A stretch of 64,000 nucleotides of DNA from Gemmatimonadota bacterium (GTDB lineage: Bacteria; JAAXHH01), in the NCBI GenBank assembly GCA_026706345.1, contig JAPOYX010000268.1, positions 1 through 64,000 on the forward strand, read 5' to 3'. Shown here piece by piece: positions 17,107-25,594 of this stretch. A model generated the notes under the pieces. The model was not told where the DNA came from and did no database searches. It saw only the letters and a list, made by a program, of their open reading frames with translations. Every line of letters begins with the position of its first letter. Positions within the stretch are counted from its first letter, which is position 1. Made by a program: the position numbers and the translations under genes.

Positions 17107-18024
17107 ATGAAAGAACCGGTCGTCTATCTCAATGATGGCTTCGTCCCCGCTTCTCAGGCGCATATAAACATCTACGACCTGGGGATCGTCCTGGGCGCCA
17201 CCCTGACCGAGATGACCCGTACGTTCAGGCACGAGCCTTTCCGCCTGGAGGAGCACGTGAAGCGGCTTCTGCGGTCGTGCAAGTACGCCGGTATCGAGCT
17301 GGCCCTGGACCATGCCGGGTTGGTCGAACGCACGCGGACGCTGATCGAAACCAATAGCGGGCTGATCGGTCCCGAGCAGGACCTGGGCGTCGTCCACTTC
17401 GTTACGGCGGGGGAAAACCAGATCTACGCCGGCAGCGCCGGGAAACCGGCGCGCCTGGCGCCTACCCTGTGTATCCACTCCTTCCCGCTGCCCTTTGCCG
17501 TGTGGCGGTCCTACTTCGAAGAGGGCGTCCACGTGGTCACCCCCTCCATCCGCCACGTACCGCCCCAGTGCGTTGATCCCAAGATGAAAAACCGCTCGCG
17601 TCTGCACTACTGGATGGCCGACAGGCAGACCCAGGCCGTCGACCCCGCGGCCGCCTCGCTGCTGCTCGATCTGGACGGCAACCTCACCGAGTGCTCGGGA
17701 GCCAACTTCGTCGTAGTGGAAAACGATACGATCTTTACGCCCACCAGCCGCCACATACTGGAAGGGGTAAGTCTGGTCACGCTGCGGGAACTGGCGCCCG
17801 AATTGGGACTGGGCTGGGTGGAAAAGGACCTGCAGCCCTACGACGCCGTCAATGCCGACGAGGCCTGGCTGACCAGCACGCCCTACTGTATTGCGCCGTG
17901 CACGCGCATCAACAGTACGCCCATCGGAAACGGCAGGACCGGCCCGATGTTCGGGCGGGTGATGGAAGCGTGGAGCCGTAATGTGGGCATGGATATCATG
18001 GAGCAGTTGAGAAACGTGGACTAG
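17107..18024 (+). CDS. Class-IV PLP aminotransferase
   Basis: 305 residues from ATG 17107, which follows ACAGGAGAAC. The fold-type IV family is clear: VYLNDGFVPASQAHINIYDLG at the start, the PLP-Lys motif K159-x-x-N (DPKMKNRSRL), and LTECSGANFVVVENDTIFTP for phosphate binding. The family includes branched-chain and D-amino-acid aminotransferases and aminodeoxychorismate lyase. YFEEGVHVVTPSIRHVPP fits the BCAT/DAAT side better than PabC. It is divergent from era. Confidence 0.85.
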   Translation: MKEPVVYLNDGFVPASQAHINIYDLGIVLGATLTEMTRTFRHEPFRLEEHVKRLLRSCKYAGIELALDHAGLVERTRTLIETNSGLIGPEQDLGVVHFVTAGENQIYAGSAGKPARLAPTLCIHSFPLPFAVWRSYFEEGVHVVTPSIRHVPPQCVDPKMKNRSRLHYWMADRQTQAVDPAAASLLLDLDGNLTECSGANFVVVENDTIFTPTSRHILEGVSLVTLRELAPELGLGWVEKDLQPYDAVNADEAWLTSTPYCIAPCTRINSTPIGNGRTGPMFGRVMEAWSRNVGMDIMEQLRNVD

Positions 18025-18051
18025 ACGGCTTGCGCGCGTGCGCGCCTTCAT

Positions 18052-18160
18052 TACCAGAGTTCTGTACCAGACCAGCGTTCCATACCAGGGTTCTATGAAT
18101 CGAATCGGGGCAATCGAGGGTTCCATGAATCGGGTCCCGTGAATTACCATGAATCTCGAA
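18052..18160. repeat. Degenerate direct repeats in spacer
   Basis: AGGGTTCTATGAATCG at 18087 and AGGGTTCCATGAATCG at 18117 are 30 bases apart. Weaker relatives (ACCAGAGTTCTGTACC, ACCAGCGTTCCATACC, TACCATGAATC) flank them. The 18025-18300 spacer otherwise holds only the heme-operon promoter candidate. Confidence 0.55.
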
Positions 18161-18214
18161 CCGCTCCCACGACCAGGCCAGATCGCCGCGGCTGCTTCAC
18201 ACCCCCCATTAAAC

Positions 18215-18243
18215 TTGATAAATACATGATATGACGGTATTTT
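18215..18243 (+). promoter_or_regulatory. Candidate sigma-70 promoter of the heme operon
   Basis: TTGATA (18215-18220), a 17-base spacer, then TATTTT (18238-18243), about 58 bases before the HemX-like start codon. It is the only well-spaced pair I found in this spacer, and the following genes through HemL all run on the plus strand. Confidence 0.5.
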
Positions 18244-18300
18244 AGGGTATCTTGTCAGCCGTCGAGTTTTGAGCCGGAGCCGGGTCGAGGCCGGATCATC

Positions 18301-19122
18301 ATGGGTATCTACATTCTACACGGGTTGATTCTGGCGGGTTACGCGGTCGCCACAGTGATCTATTTCCGTCATTTCTGGACGAGACAGCCCCGGACCGGGT
18401 TCTACGCGAGCCTGTGCCTGGTGCTGGCGCTGGTTTTCCACAGCGCCTTTCTGATCGCCCGGGGCTTCGAATCCAGCCACGCGCCTTTCGTGGGCCTCCA
18501 CGAGTCGATGAGCTTCTTCGCCTGGCTCATCGCCGTGGTCTACCTGTTCCTGGAGCGCCGTTTCCACGACCGGTCGCTGGGCGTATTCGTCCTGCCTCTC
18601 GTCCTGGCGGCGCAGGCGGCGTCCACGGCGTTTATGAGTCCCGTCGACCCCCTGCCGCCCCTGCTGCAGAGTCCCTGGTTCAATTTCCACGTAACGGCCA
18701 GCTTCCTGGCGTACGCGGCGTTTTCCTTCTCCTTCATCACGGGGCTGCTGTACGTCATGCAGATGTATTACATCCACCACCGCCGCGTGGGCCTGGTGTT
18801 CTCGCGGCTGCCCGCGCTGGGCATGCTGGACGAGATGAACCTCAAGGCGACGCTTATAGGCTGGGTATTCCTCTCGGCGGGCATCGCCACGGGCATCTGG
18901 TGGGCGACGGCCGCGTGGGACTCGATCACGCCCTGGCTGCTGGACCCGAAAGTGCTGTGCGTGATGCTGACCTGGGTCATCTTCACTTCCCAGCTTGTAA
19001 CCCGCTATACCGTGGGATGGCAGGGCGAGCGGGCGGCAATCATCTCCATGGCCGGGTTCGCGTCCGTGCTGCTGGCCTATCTCGGCGCCGGACTCTGGAC
19101 GAACCTGCACATCTTCGACTGA
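18301..19122 (+). CDS. CcsA/HemX-type integral membrane protein
   Basis: 273 residues with eight hydrophobic segments (for example 4-22, 35-53, 70-84, 92-110, 127-150, 182-200, 212-232, 245-265). Histidines sit in membrane-edge positions as in the CcsA/CcmC heme-handling family (LVFHSAFL, GLHESMSFFAW, WFNFHVTASF). Its place ahead of hemA matches HemX, which affects HemA levels in Gram-positive bacteria. A cytochrome c assembly role is the alternative. It lacks the tryptophan-rich WxWD heme loop of true CcsA. First gene of the heme operon. Confidence 0.75.
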   Translation: MGIYILHGLILAGYAVATVIYFRHFWTRQPRTGFYASLCLVLALVFHSAFLIARGFESSHAPFVGLHESMSFFAWLIAVVYLFLERRFHDRSLGVFVLPLVLAAQAASTAFMSPVDPLPPLLQSPWFNFHVTASFLAYAAFSFSFITGLLYVMQMYYIHHRRVGLVFSRLPALGMLDEMNLKATLIGWVFLSAGIATGIWWATAAWDSITPWLLDPKVLCVMLTWVIFTSQLVTRYTVGWQGERAAIISMAGFASVLLAYLGAGLWTNLHIFD

Positions 19123-19174
19123 GGACGGCAACCAGACGACGGCGGTCAGGCAGCGGAGACTGGACGGCGGCGAT

Positions 19175-19207
19175 TGACGGTAATGCGACAACTGACGGTA
19201 ATGCGAC
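19175..19207. repeat. 18-bp direct repeat before the siroheme gene
   Basis: The 15-base word TGACGGTAATGCGAC starts at 19175 and again at 19193. The second copy ends two bases before the siroheme synthase ATG at 19209, replacing the position where a ribosome site would be expected. Confidence 0.75.
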
Positions 19208-19208
19208 C

Positions 19209-19853
19209 ATGAAGAAATACTATCCCGCGTTTGTAGACATCGAGGATCAGTCCTGCCTGGTCGTGGGCGGTGGCGGGATCTCTGAGGAAAAGGCGGCCGC
19301 GCTCCTCGATTGCGGGGCCGAAGTAACGGTAGTCAGTCCCGATTTGACGGAAGCGTTGCGCGACCGGGCGGACCGCGGTGAAATCCGTTGGATCGCAAGA
19401 CAGTACGAACCCGGCGACGTACGGGACTTCCGGCTGGTCATCTCCGCGACCGATTCGACGGAGGTCAACGAACGGGTCTACCGCGACGCCGAGGCGGAGG
19501 GCGTCATGGTCAACGTGGTGGACGTGCCCGCGCTGTGCCGGTTTATCGTACCTTCCATCGTCCGTCGGGGCGACCTGTGCATCGCCATATCCACGGGAGG
19601 CAAGAGTCCCGCGCTGGCGAAGAAGATCCGTGGGGAGCTGGAAGGAGCCTTCGGCACCGAGTACGCCGTCCTGCTCGACCTGCTGGGACAGTACCGTCCC
19701 CGGATGAAGGCCATGTACCCCGATGAAATCGAAACCCGGGCGAGGTTGTGGACGTCCCTGGTCGATTCCGATATCCTCGATCTGATACGCGAAGGCCGCG
19801 CGGACGAAGCGCGCGACCGGGTGGAGTCATGCATCTTACCCTCGTCGGACTGA
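19209..19853 (+). CDS. Precorrin-2 dehydrogenase/ferrochelatase (Met8/CysG-N type)
   Basis: 214 residues from ATG 19209. The NAD-binding N-terminus reads CLVVGGGGISEEKAAALLDCGAEVTVVSP, the block typical of siroheme synthase N-terminal domains. VVDVPALCRFIVPSIVRRGDLCIAISTGGKSPALAKKIR is the conserved middle. It oxidises precorrin-2 to sirohydrochlorin and may insert iron to give siroheme. The methyltransferase that makes precorrin-2 is encoded downstream in the HemC-CobA-HemD frame. It overlaps hemA by 25 bases. No ribosome site is visible before the ATG. Confidence 0.9.
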   Translation: MKKYYPAFVDIEDQSCLVVGGGGISEEKAAALLDCGAEVTVVSPDLTEALRDRADRGEIRWIARQYEPGDVRDFRLVISATDSTEVNERVYRDAEAEGVMVNVVDVPALCRFIVPSIVRRGDLCIAISTGGKSPALAKKIRGELEGAFGTEYAVLLDLLGQYRPRMKAMYPDEIETRARLWTSLVDSDILDLIREGRADEARDRVESCILPSSD

Positions 19854-21127
19854 GTCACCATACGGCGCCTATCGATGTGCGCGACCAGGCGGTGCTGACG
19901 AAGACGCTCCAGGAGAAGGCCCTTTCCTTCGTCAGGTCTTCGAGCGGCATCCTCGAAGCGGTGCTGCTGTCCACGTGCAACCGCAGCGAGATGTACGCGA
20001 CCACCGATGAAGAGCATACCGACCCCTGGCCCATCGAGGCGTGGTTTCACGAGATCCACGGCCTAGACGAAGGCGTATTGTCCCCCTATCTCTATCACCG
20101 GAAGGACGAGGCCGTCATCCGGCACCTGTTCCGGGTCGTCTCCAGCCTGGATTCCCTCGTCGTGGGCGAACAGCAGATCCTGGGCCAGGTCCGGGAGGCC
20201 TATATGCAGTCGCTGAACACGAAGACCACGGGCGTGGTGCTCAACAGGCTGTTTGAAAAGGCGCTGGCCGTGGGCAAGCAGGTACGGGAGACGACGGAGA
20301 TCGGGGCGGGCGCGGTGTCGGTCAGCTCCGTGGCGGTCGAACTGGCCAGGAAGATCTTCAAGGACCTGCGGCAGCATACCGCCATGCTGATCGGCGCGGG
20401 AGAAACCGGTGAACGGACCGCCGAGTATCTGGTCGAACAGGGCGTGAAACGGCTCATCGTGGCCAACAGGACCTACGACCGGGCCGCCGACCTCGCCCAT
20501 CGCTTCGACGGCATCGCCGTATCCCTGCACGACGGACTCCAGATGATCTCCGACGTCGATATCGTCATCAGTTCCACCGGCGCCACCGAACCCGTGCTGG
20601 ACAGGGACCGGATGGCGGAGATCATGCACGACCGGCGGAACCGGCCGATCTTCCTGATCGATATCGCCGCCCCGCGAGACATCGACCCGCGCGTGCGCAA
20701 CCTGTACAACGTCATCCTCTACGACATGGACGACCTGCAGTCGGTGGTGGACGACAACGCCGAGGCGCGGAAGATGGAAGCGCGGAAGGTGGAAGGGATC
20801 GTGGAAACGGAAGTGGACCGGTTCCTTGCGTGGTATCAGAACCTTGCCATTACGCCTACCATTACGCAGCTGCGGCACTTCGCGGACGGCGTCCGGCACC
20901 AGGAGGTCGACCGGGCCTTCGCCCAGCTCGGCCATCTTTCCGAGAAGGACCGGGAAACCGTGGACAAGATGAGCCGCGCCATCGTGAACAAGCTGCTGCA
21001 TCAACCGACGGTCCAGCTCAGAAACACTTCCGATCCGGAGCACAAGGACTACCACCTCTACAGCCTGCGCCATCTCTTCGGTCTCGATGAGCAAGGGAAC
21101 GACAGGAACGGCACCGGGGACGAATAG
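19829..21127 (+). CDS. hemA: Glutamyl-tRNA reductase
   Basis: 432 residues from ATG 19829, which lies inside the end of the siroheme gene. GLSHHTAPIDVR opens the catalytic domain and STCNRSE carries the catalytic Cys50. SLVVGEQQILGQVREAY is family-typical, MLIGAGETGERTAEYL is the NADPH site, and a C-terminal dimerisation helix follows. It reduces Glu-tRNA to glutamate-1-semialdehyde, the first committed step of C5-pathway tetrapyrrole synthesis. HemL, the next enzyme, is the last gene of this cluster. Confidence 0.97.
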   Translation: MHLTLVGLSHHTAPIDVRDQAVLTKTLQEKALSFVRSSSGILEAVLLSTCNRSEMYATTDEEHTDPWPIEAWFHEIHGLDEGVLSPYLYHRKDEAVIRHLFRVVSSLDSLVVGEQQILGQVREAYMQSLNTKTTGVVLNRLFEKALAVGKQVRETTEIGAGAVSVSSVAVELARKIFKDLRQHTAMLIGAGETGERTAEYLVEQGVKRLIVANRTYDRAADLAHRFDGIAVSLHDGLQMISDVDIVISSTGATEPVLDRDRMAEIMHDRRNRPIFLIDIAAPRDIDPRVRNLYNVILYDMDDLQSVVDDNAEARKMEARKVEGIVETEVDRFLAWYQNLAITPTITQLRHFADGVRHQEVDRAFAQLGHLSEKDRETVDKMSRAIVNKLLHQPTVQLRNTSDPEHKDYHLYSLRHLFGLDEQGNDRNGTGDE

Positions 21128-21174
21128 CCCGGCAAGCCCGGGCCGGGCCGACGCGTCATCAATCTTCCATATCC

Positions 21175-23697
21175 ATGTCTTCCTCAATCACCATAGGCAC
21201 CCGCGGCAGCCGGCTGGCCCTTGTTCAGGCACGGTCCGTGGCCAAAGACATCGAGACGGTCAACCGGGACCTGACCGTCCACGTGCGCATCCTCAAGACC
21301 AAAGGCGACACGGACAGGAATGCCTCCCTGGACACTTTCGCCGGCGAGGGCGTCTTCGTCAAAGAACTGGAACGGGCCCTGGTCTCGGGAGAGATCGACG
21401 CGGCCGTGCACAGCCTGAAGGACCTCCCGACGATCCTGCCTGACGGCCTGGTGATCGCCGCGGTGCCGGAACGCGTGGACGTGCGGGACGCGTTGATCAG
21501 CCGGTCCGGGACCGGGCTGGACGATCTGCCCGAGGGCGCCGTGATCGCCACGGGCAGCCCGAGGCGGCGGGCGTTCCTGCAACACTACCGGCCGGATCTG
21601 CGTTTCACGGGTATCCGCGGGAACATCGATACCAGGTTGAAGAAGCTGGACGAAGCGGGCGGTCCGCAGGGACCGCAGGCACCGGATGCCATCGTACTCG
21701 CAGTGGCGGGCCTGCAGCGGCTGGGCTGGTCGGACCGCATCTCCGAACCGCTGGCCCCCGATCTTTGCATGCCGGCCGTCGGCCAGGCGGCGCTCGCGAT
21801 AGAAACCCGGCTGGACGACAAGCGGACCCTGGCGGCCGCGCGGAACATCGAGCATCTTCCGTCGAGGCAGGCGGTGATGGCTGAACGGGCCTTTCTCCAC
21901 GGGATCGGCGGCGGTTGCCACACCCCGGTCGGCGCCTGGGGAAGAATCGAAGGGGGCGTCCTCCGGCTGGACGGCATGCTTGCCGCGGCCGACGGCAGCT
22001 GGATCGTGCGCCATGCCCTCCATGGGGATCCTGAAGACGGTCCCGGGCTGGGGCGCAGACTGGCGGAGGCCGTAATGGCGCGGGCCCCAGGCGGACCAGG
22101 CGGACCGGCGGACCGGCGGAACACGGCGAGTGAAGGAAACCAAGGTATGAGCGCGACAACTCCACGGCCGTCGGGTATCGTTTACCTGGTAGGCGCGGGG
22201 CCCGGCGACCCCGGACTGATTACCGTGAAAGGCCTGGCCTGTGTGCGGAAGGCCGACGTCGTGATCGCGGACTACCTGGCCGACGAGCGGCTGGTGGCGG
22301 AGGCGCCCGCCCACGCCGAGCGCATCCACGTGCCGTGGCGTCCGGGGCGGCAGGATGAGATCAACGACCTGCTGGTGCGTCACAGCCAGGCCGGGAAGAC
22401 CGTGGTCCGGTTGAAGGGCGGCGATCCTTTCGTATTCGGCCGGGGAGGCGAAGAAGGGCTGCATCTTCAACGCCATGGGATTCCCTTCGAGGTCGTTCCC
22501 GGCATCACGGCGGCCGTCGCGGTACCGGCCTATGCCGGCATACCGGTGACCCATAGAGAGATTACTTCGACGATGACCGTCGTCACCGGCCACGAATCGC
22601 CGGACAAAGCCGGGACGGATCTCGACTGGGAAGCCTTCGCCAAGCGGATCGGCACCCTCATCTTTTACATGGGCGCGCGCAACCTGTCCATCATCGTGGA
22701 GAGACTGATCGATCACGGACGCCCGACGGACACGCCCGTCGCCCTGATCCGGTGGGGCACCACGCCGGAGCAACGGACCCTTGTCGGCACCCTGGAAGAT
22801 ATCGTGTCGAAGGCCCGGGCCGCCGCCTTCAAGCCGCCCGTGCTGATCATCGTCGGTGAGGTGGTGGCGCTGCGGCGGCAACTCGACTGGTTCGAATCGA
22901 AACCGCTCTTCGGTGTACGGGTCCTGGTCACCCGCGCCAGGGACCAGGCCGGCGAACTGTCGGAATCGCTCGTCCGGATGGGCGCGGAGCCGGTCGAAGC
23001 GCCCCTGATACGGATCGAAGCGCCGGACGACTGGTCGAGCGTGGACGCCGCGCTGGCCGATCTTTCCGGATTCGACCACGTGGTGTACACCAGCGGGAAC
23101 GCCGTAGAGGCTTTCTTCTCGCGGTTAATCGCAAGCGGGCTGGACGCCCGGGCGCTGGGCGGAGTACGCGTTGCCGCGGTAGGGCGCGCCACGGCCGACG
23201 CGCTGCGAAAACACGGGATCGAAGCGGACTACCAACCCCATGAGTTCCGGGCTGAAAAGCTGGTGGAGACCCTGGTCGGAAACTGCGACCTGCGAGACGC
23301 GCGAATCCTCTTCCCCGCGGCGGACATCGCGGGGCCCGCCGTGGTCGAGGGACTGACCGCCGGCGGCGCGAGCGTGACGCGGGTGACGGTCTACCGGACG
23401 GCCCTGGAAGAGGTCCTGCCGGAAGACGTCGTTTCCATGTTGGAGGACCGGAAGATCCACATAGCCGTATTCGCGAGTTCTTCGGCCGCTGAGGCTTTCG
23501 CGAAGGCCGTGGGGCCGGACCGCCTGCGACGGTTCACCGAGGCCGTCCGCATAGCCTGTATAGGTCCCGCCACGGCGGAGACCGCCGCAGAGACGGGGAT
23601 GAGCGTGGACATCATGCCGGATCAGGCTACGGTCCCCGCACTCGTGGACGCGATCTTATGTGATCGGGTTTCCGCGGCGGCGCGACAGACGGAATAA
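21175..23697 (+). CDS. hemC-cobA-hemD: HemC-CobA-HemD in one reading frame
   Basis: An 840-codon frame with no internal stop. Residues 1-305 are porphobilinogen deaminase (ITIGTRGSRLALVQA, AVHSLKDLPT, cofactor Cys248 in GGGCHTPVGAW). About 335-570 are uroporphyrinogen-III C-methyltransferase (VGAGPGDPGLITVKG, RLKGGDPFVFGRGGEE, VVPGITAA). About 575-835 are uroporphyrinogen-III synthase (VLVTRARDQAGEL, YTSGNAVEAF, FASSSAAEAF). CobA-HemD fusions are known; HemC in front as well is unusual. The link at 306-325 is Gly/Pro-rich and ends at an in-frame ATG (22147) preceded by GAAGGAAACCAAGG, so separate translation of CobA-HemD remains possible. The product makes uroporphyrinogen III and diverts part of it to precorrin-2. 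Confidence 0.9.
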   Translation: MSSSITIGTRGSRLALVQARSVAKDIETVNRDLTVHVRILKTKGDTDRNASLDTFAGEGVFVKELERALVSGEIDAAVHSLKDLPTILPDGLVIAAVPERVDVRDALISRSGTGLDDLPEGAVIATGSPRRRAFLQHYRPDLRFTGIRGNIDTRLKKLDEAGGPQGPQAPDAIVLAVAGLQRLGWSDRISEPLAPDLCMPAVGQAALAIETRLDDKRTLAAARNIEHLPSRQAVMAERAFLHGIGGGCHTPVGAWGRIEGGVLRLDGMLAAADGSWIVRHALHGDPEDGPGLGRRLAEAVMARAPGGPGGPADRRNTASEGNQGMSATTPRPSGIVYLVGAGPGDPGLITVKGLACVRKADVVIADYLADERLVAEAPAHAERIHVPWRPGRQDEINDLLVRHSQAGKTVVRLKGGDPFVFGRGGEEGLHLQRHGIPFEVVPGITAAVAVPAYAGIPVTHREITSTMTVVTGHESPDKAGTDLDWEAFAKRIGTLIFYMGARNLSIIVERLIDHGRPTDTPVALIRWGTTPEQRTLVGTLEDIVSKARAAAFKPPVLIIVGEVVALRRQLDWFESKPLFGVRVLVTRARDQAGELSESLVRMGAEPVEAPLIRIEAPDDWSSVDAALADLSGFDHVVYTSGNAVEAFFSRLIASGLDARALGGVRVAAVGRATADALRKHGIEADYQPHEFRAEKLVETLVGNCDLRDARILFPAADIAGPAVVEGLTAGGASVTRVTVYRTALEEVLPEDVVSMLEDRKIHIAVFASSSAAEAFAKAVGPDRLRRFTEAVRIACIGPATAETAAETGMSVDIMPDQATVPALVDAILCDRVSAAARQTE

Positions 23698-23869
23698 CGA
23701 TTGCCATGAGAAGACGCCCCGGTGTATATTTCCCGGGCTTGCGTTCTACTGACGTGCCGTCGTGGATTACGTTACGCGACAGACGAAAGGCCGGTTCACG
23801 ATTCGGTAGGAGGCGGGCGGCCGAGCCGTGCGCGGGCTTGCGGCGTCCTGTTGATTTGAGCGGTTTTCT

Positions 23870-24487
23870 ATGCCTTTCTGTCCGGAATGCGAATGTGAAT
23901 ACGCCACAGGCGTAAAAAAATGCCCAATCTGCGCGACATCCCTGGTCGACGCGCTGAATGAGGAGTCGACGTGGGTTTGCGATGACTGCAAAACGGAGAT
24001 CCCGGCCGACGCGCCGTCCTGCCCGGTCTGCGGGACGGTATTCATCGACGATCTTCGCTGTCTGACCCATCCGGACGGACCCGCCCACGGACGGTGCGTC
24101 GTCTGCGGACAGCACGTGTGCGCGGACTGCGGGGTTCGCCGGCTGGGGCGGTATTTCTGTGAAAGACATGGATTGGAGGAAGAGCCCGCAGAGGAGGAGA
24201 TTCTCTATCGGGCCGAAGACCGGGAGGCACTGAACTACCGGCGCTACCTCGCGCAGCAGGGCGTGGAGTGCCGGGTATTCTCGACCGATCAGGATACCGG
24301 CCTGCTCATCGGAAAGGTTCCGATCGAAGCAGCCAGGATCATCGTGCCTTCGAAACACCGGGAGCCGGCGCGGAAGTGGATGGCGTCACGATCCATCGAC
24401 GACGGTCATGTCTTATTCCAGTGTGAACGCTGCAGCGCCTTGAACGGATTCGACACCGGCGGATGCGCCAACTGCGGCGGGTCCTGA
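23870..24487 (+). CDS. Zinc-ribbon protein in the heme operon
   Basis: 205 residues with several zinc-binding pairs: CPECECEYATGVKKCPIC (residues 4-21), CDDCKTEIPADAPSCPVC, a B-box-like run CLTH to CERH, and a last CERC to CANC pair at the C-terminus. Between them, EDREALNYRRYLAQQGVECRV through IIVPSKHREPARKWM resembles the small DUF2007 'putative signal transducing' fold. There is no known catalytic motif. Its position between HemD and HemB suggests metal sensing, regulation or a scaffold role, which is inference only. The ribosome site is weak. Confidence 0.75.
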   Translation: MPFCPECECEYATGVKKCPICATSLVDALNEESTWVCDDCKTEIPADAPSCPVCGTVFIDDLRCLTHPDGPAHGRCVVCGQHVCADCGVRRLGRYFCERHGLEEEPAEEEILYRAEDREALNYRRYLAQQGVECRVFSTDQDTGLLIGKVPIEAARIIVPSKHREPARKWMASRSIDDGHVLFQCERCSALNGFDTGGCANCGGS

Positions 24488-24514
24488 TGCTCCGATAGCG
24501 GGCAGGGGAATCTC

Positions 24515-25483
24515 ATGGCATTTCCCGTACATCGGCTGCGGCGCCTGCGCCGAACCGAGAGTCTGCGCAGGATGGCCGGCGAGACCCGGCTTTCCGTGGA
24601 CGACCTGATCTATCCCCTGTTCATCTGTCCGGGAGAAGGCGTCCGTTCCCCGGTGGATTCGATGCCCGGCGTGGACCGGCTGTCGGTGGACCTGGGCGTG
24701 GAGGTCTGCCGCGAAGTTTCCGATCTGGGCATCCCGGCCGTCATGCTCTTCGGTATTCCGGAGAGCAAGGACGCCTACGGTTCCGGCGCTTACGCGGACG
24801 ACGGTATCGTCCAACGGGCCATACGGGCGATCAAGCAGGCGACGCCGGGACTCACCGTCATCGGCGACGTGTGCCTCTGCGAGTACACCGATCATGGACA
24901 CTGCGGTGTCATTAAAGAAAATGACGTGGAGAACGACGCCACGCTTCGGCTGCTCGTCAGGACGGCGCTGTCGCAGGCAAACGCCGGCGCGGACCTGGTC
25001 GCGCCATCGGACATGATGGACGGCCGCGTGGGTGCGATACGGGAGGGCCTCGACGGCGGGCGCCTCACGCATATCCCGATCATGGCCTATTCCGCCAAGT
25101 ACGCTTCGGCCTATTACGGGCCCTTTCGCGACGCCGCGGACTCGGTCCCGCAATTCGGCGACCGCCGTTCCTACCAGATGGACCCGGCGAATTCCAACGA
25201 GGCGCTTCGGGAAGTGGAGCTGGATCTTGAAGAGGGCGCCGATATCGTCATGGTCAAGCCGGCCCTGGCCTATCTCGACGTGATACAAAGGGTGAAATCG
25301 ACCTTTGAGGTGCCGGTGGCCGCCTACAACGTGAGCGGGGAATACGCCATGATCAAGGCGGCGGGACAGATGGGATGGATCGATGAAGAACGGATCGTCC
25401 TGGAGTCGCTGACCGCCATAAAACGCGCCGGCGCCGACATGATCCTCACCTATTTCGCCCGGGATGTCGCGCGTGCGCTTTGA
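24515..25483 (+). CDS. hemB: Delta-aminolevulinic acid dehydratase
   Basis: 322 residues. The two Schiff-base lysines are clear: Lys195 in [15 protein letters not shown] and Lys248 in [24 protein letters not shown] has the three cysteines of the zinc-dependent subfamily. It condenses two 5-aminolevulinates to porphobilinogen, the substrate of HemC upstream. The length and all core motifs are normal. A gap of 27 bases follows the zinc-ribbon gene. Confidence 0.97.
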   Translation: MAFPVHRLRRLRRTESLRRMAGETRLSVDDLIYPLFICPGEGVRSPVDSMPGVDRLSVDLGVEVCREVSDLGIPAVMLFGIPESKDAYGSGAYADDGIVQRAIRAIKQATPGLTVIGDVCLCEYTDHGHCGVIKENDVENDATLRLLVRTALSQANAGADLVAPSDMMDGRVGAIREGLDGGRLTHIPIMAYSAKYASAYYGPFRDAADSVPQFGDRRSYQMDPANSNEALREVELDLEEGADIVMVKPALAYLDVIQRVKSTFEVPVAAYNVSGEYAMIKAAGQMGWIDEERIVLESLTAIKRAGADMILTYFARDVARAL

Positions 25484-25594
25484 GCAGACGCTGAGCAGAC
25501 GCGGAAATCCCGCCTCCGCACGCGCCGATTACCCGAAGGCCGGGCGGCGAACGTGTCACGACGCGTAACAGGAAACCGACATGGAACAAGGTGC

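Noticed and set aside
21184-23079. Long minus-strand open frame (631 codons) opposite HemC-CobA-HemD
   Set aside because: Same reason; the sense strand encodes well-conserved heme enzymes.
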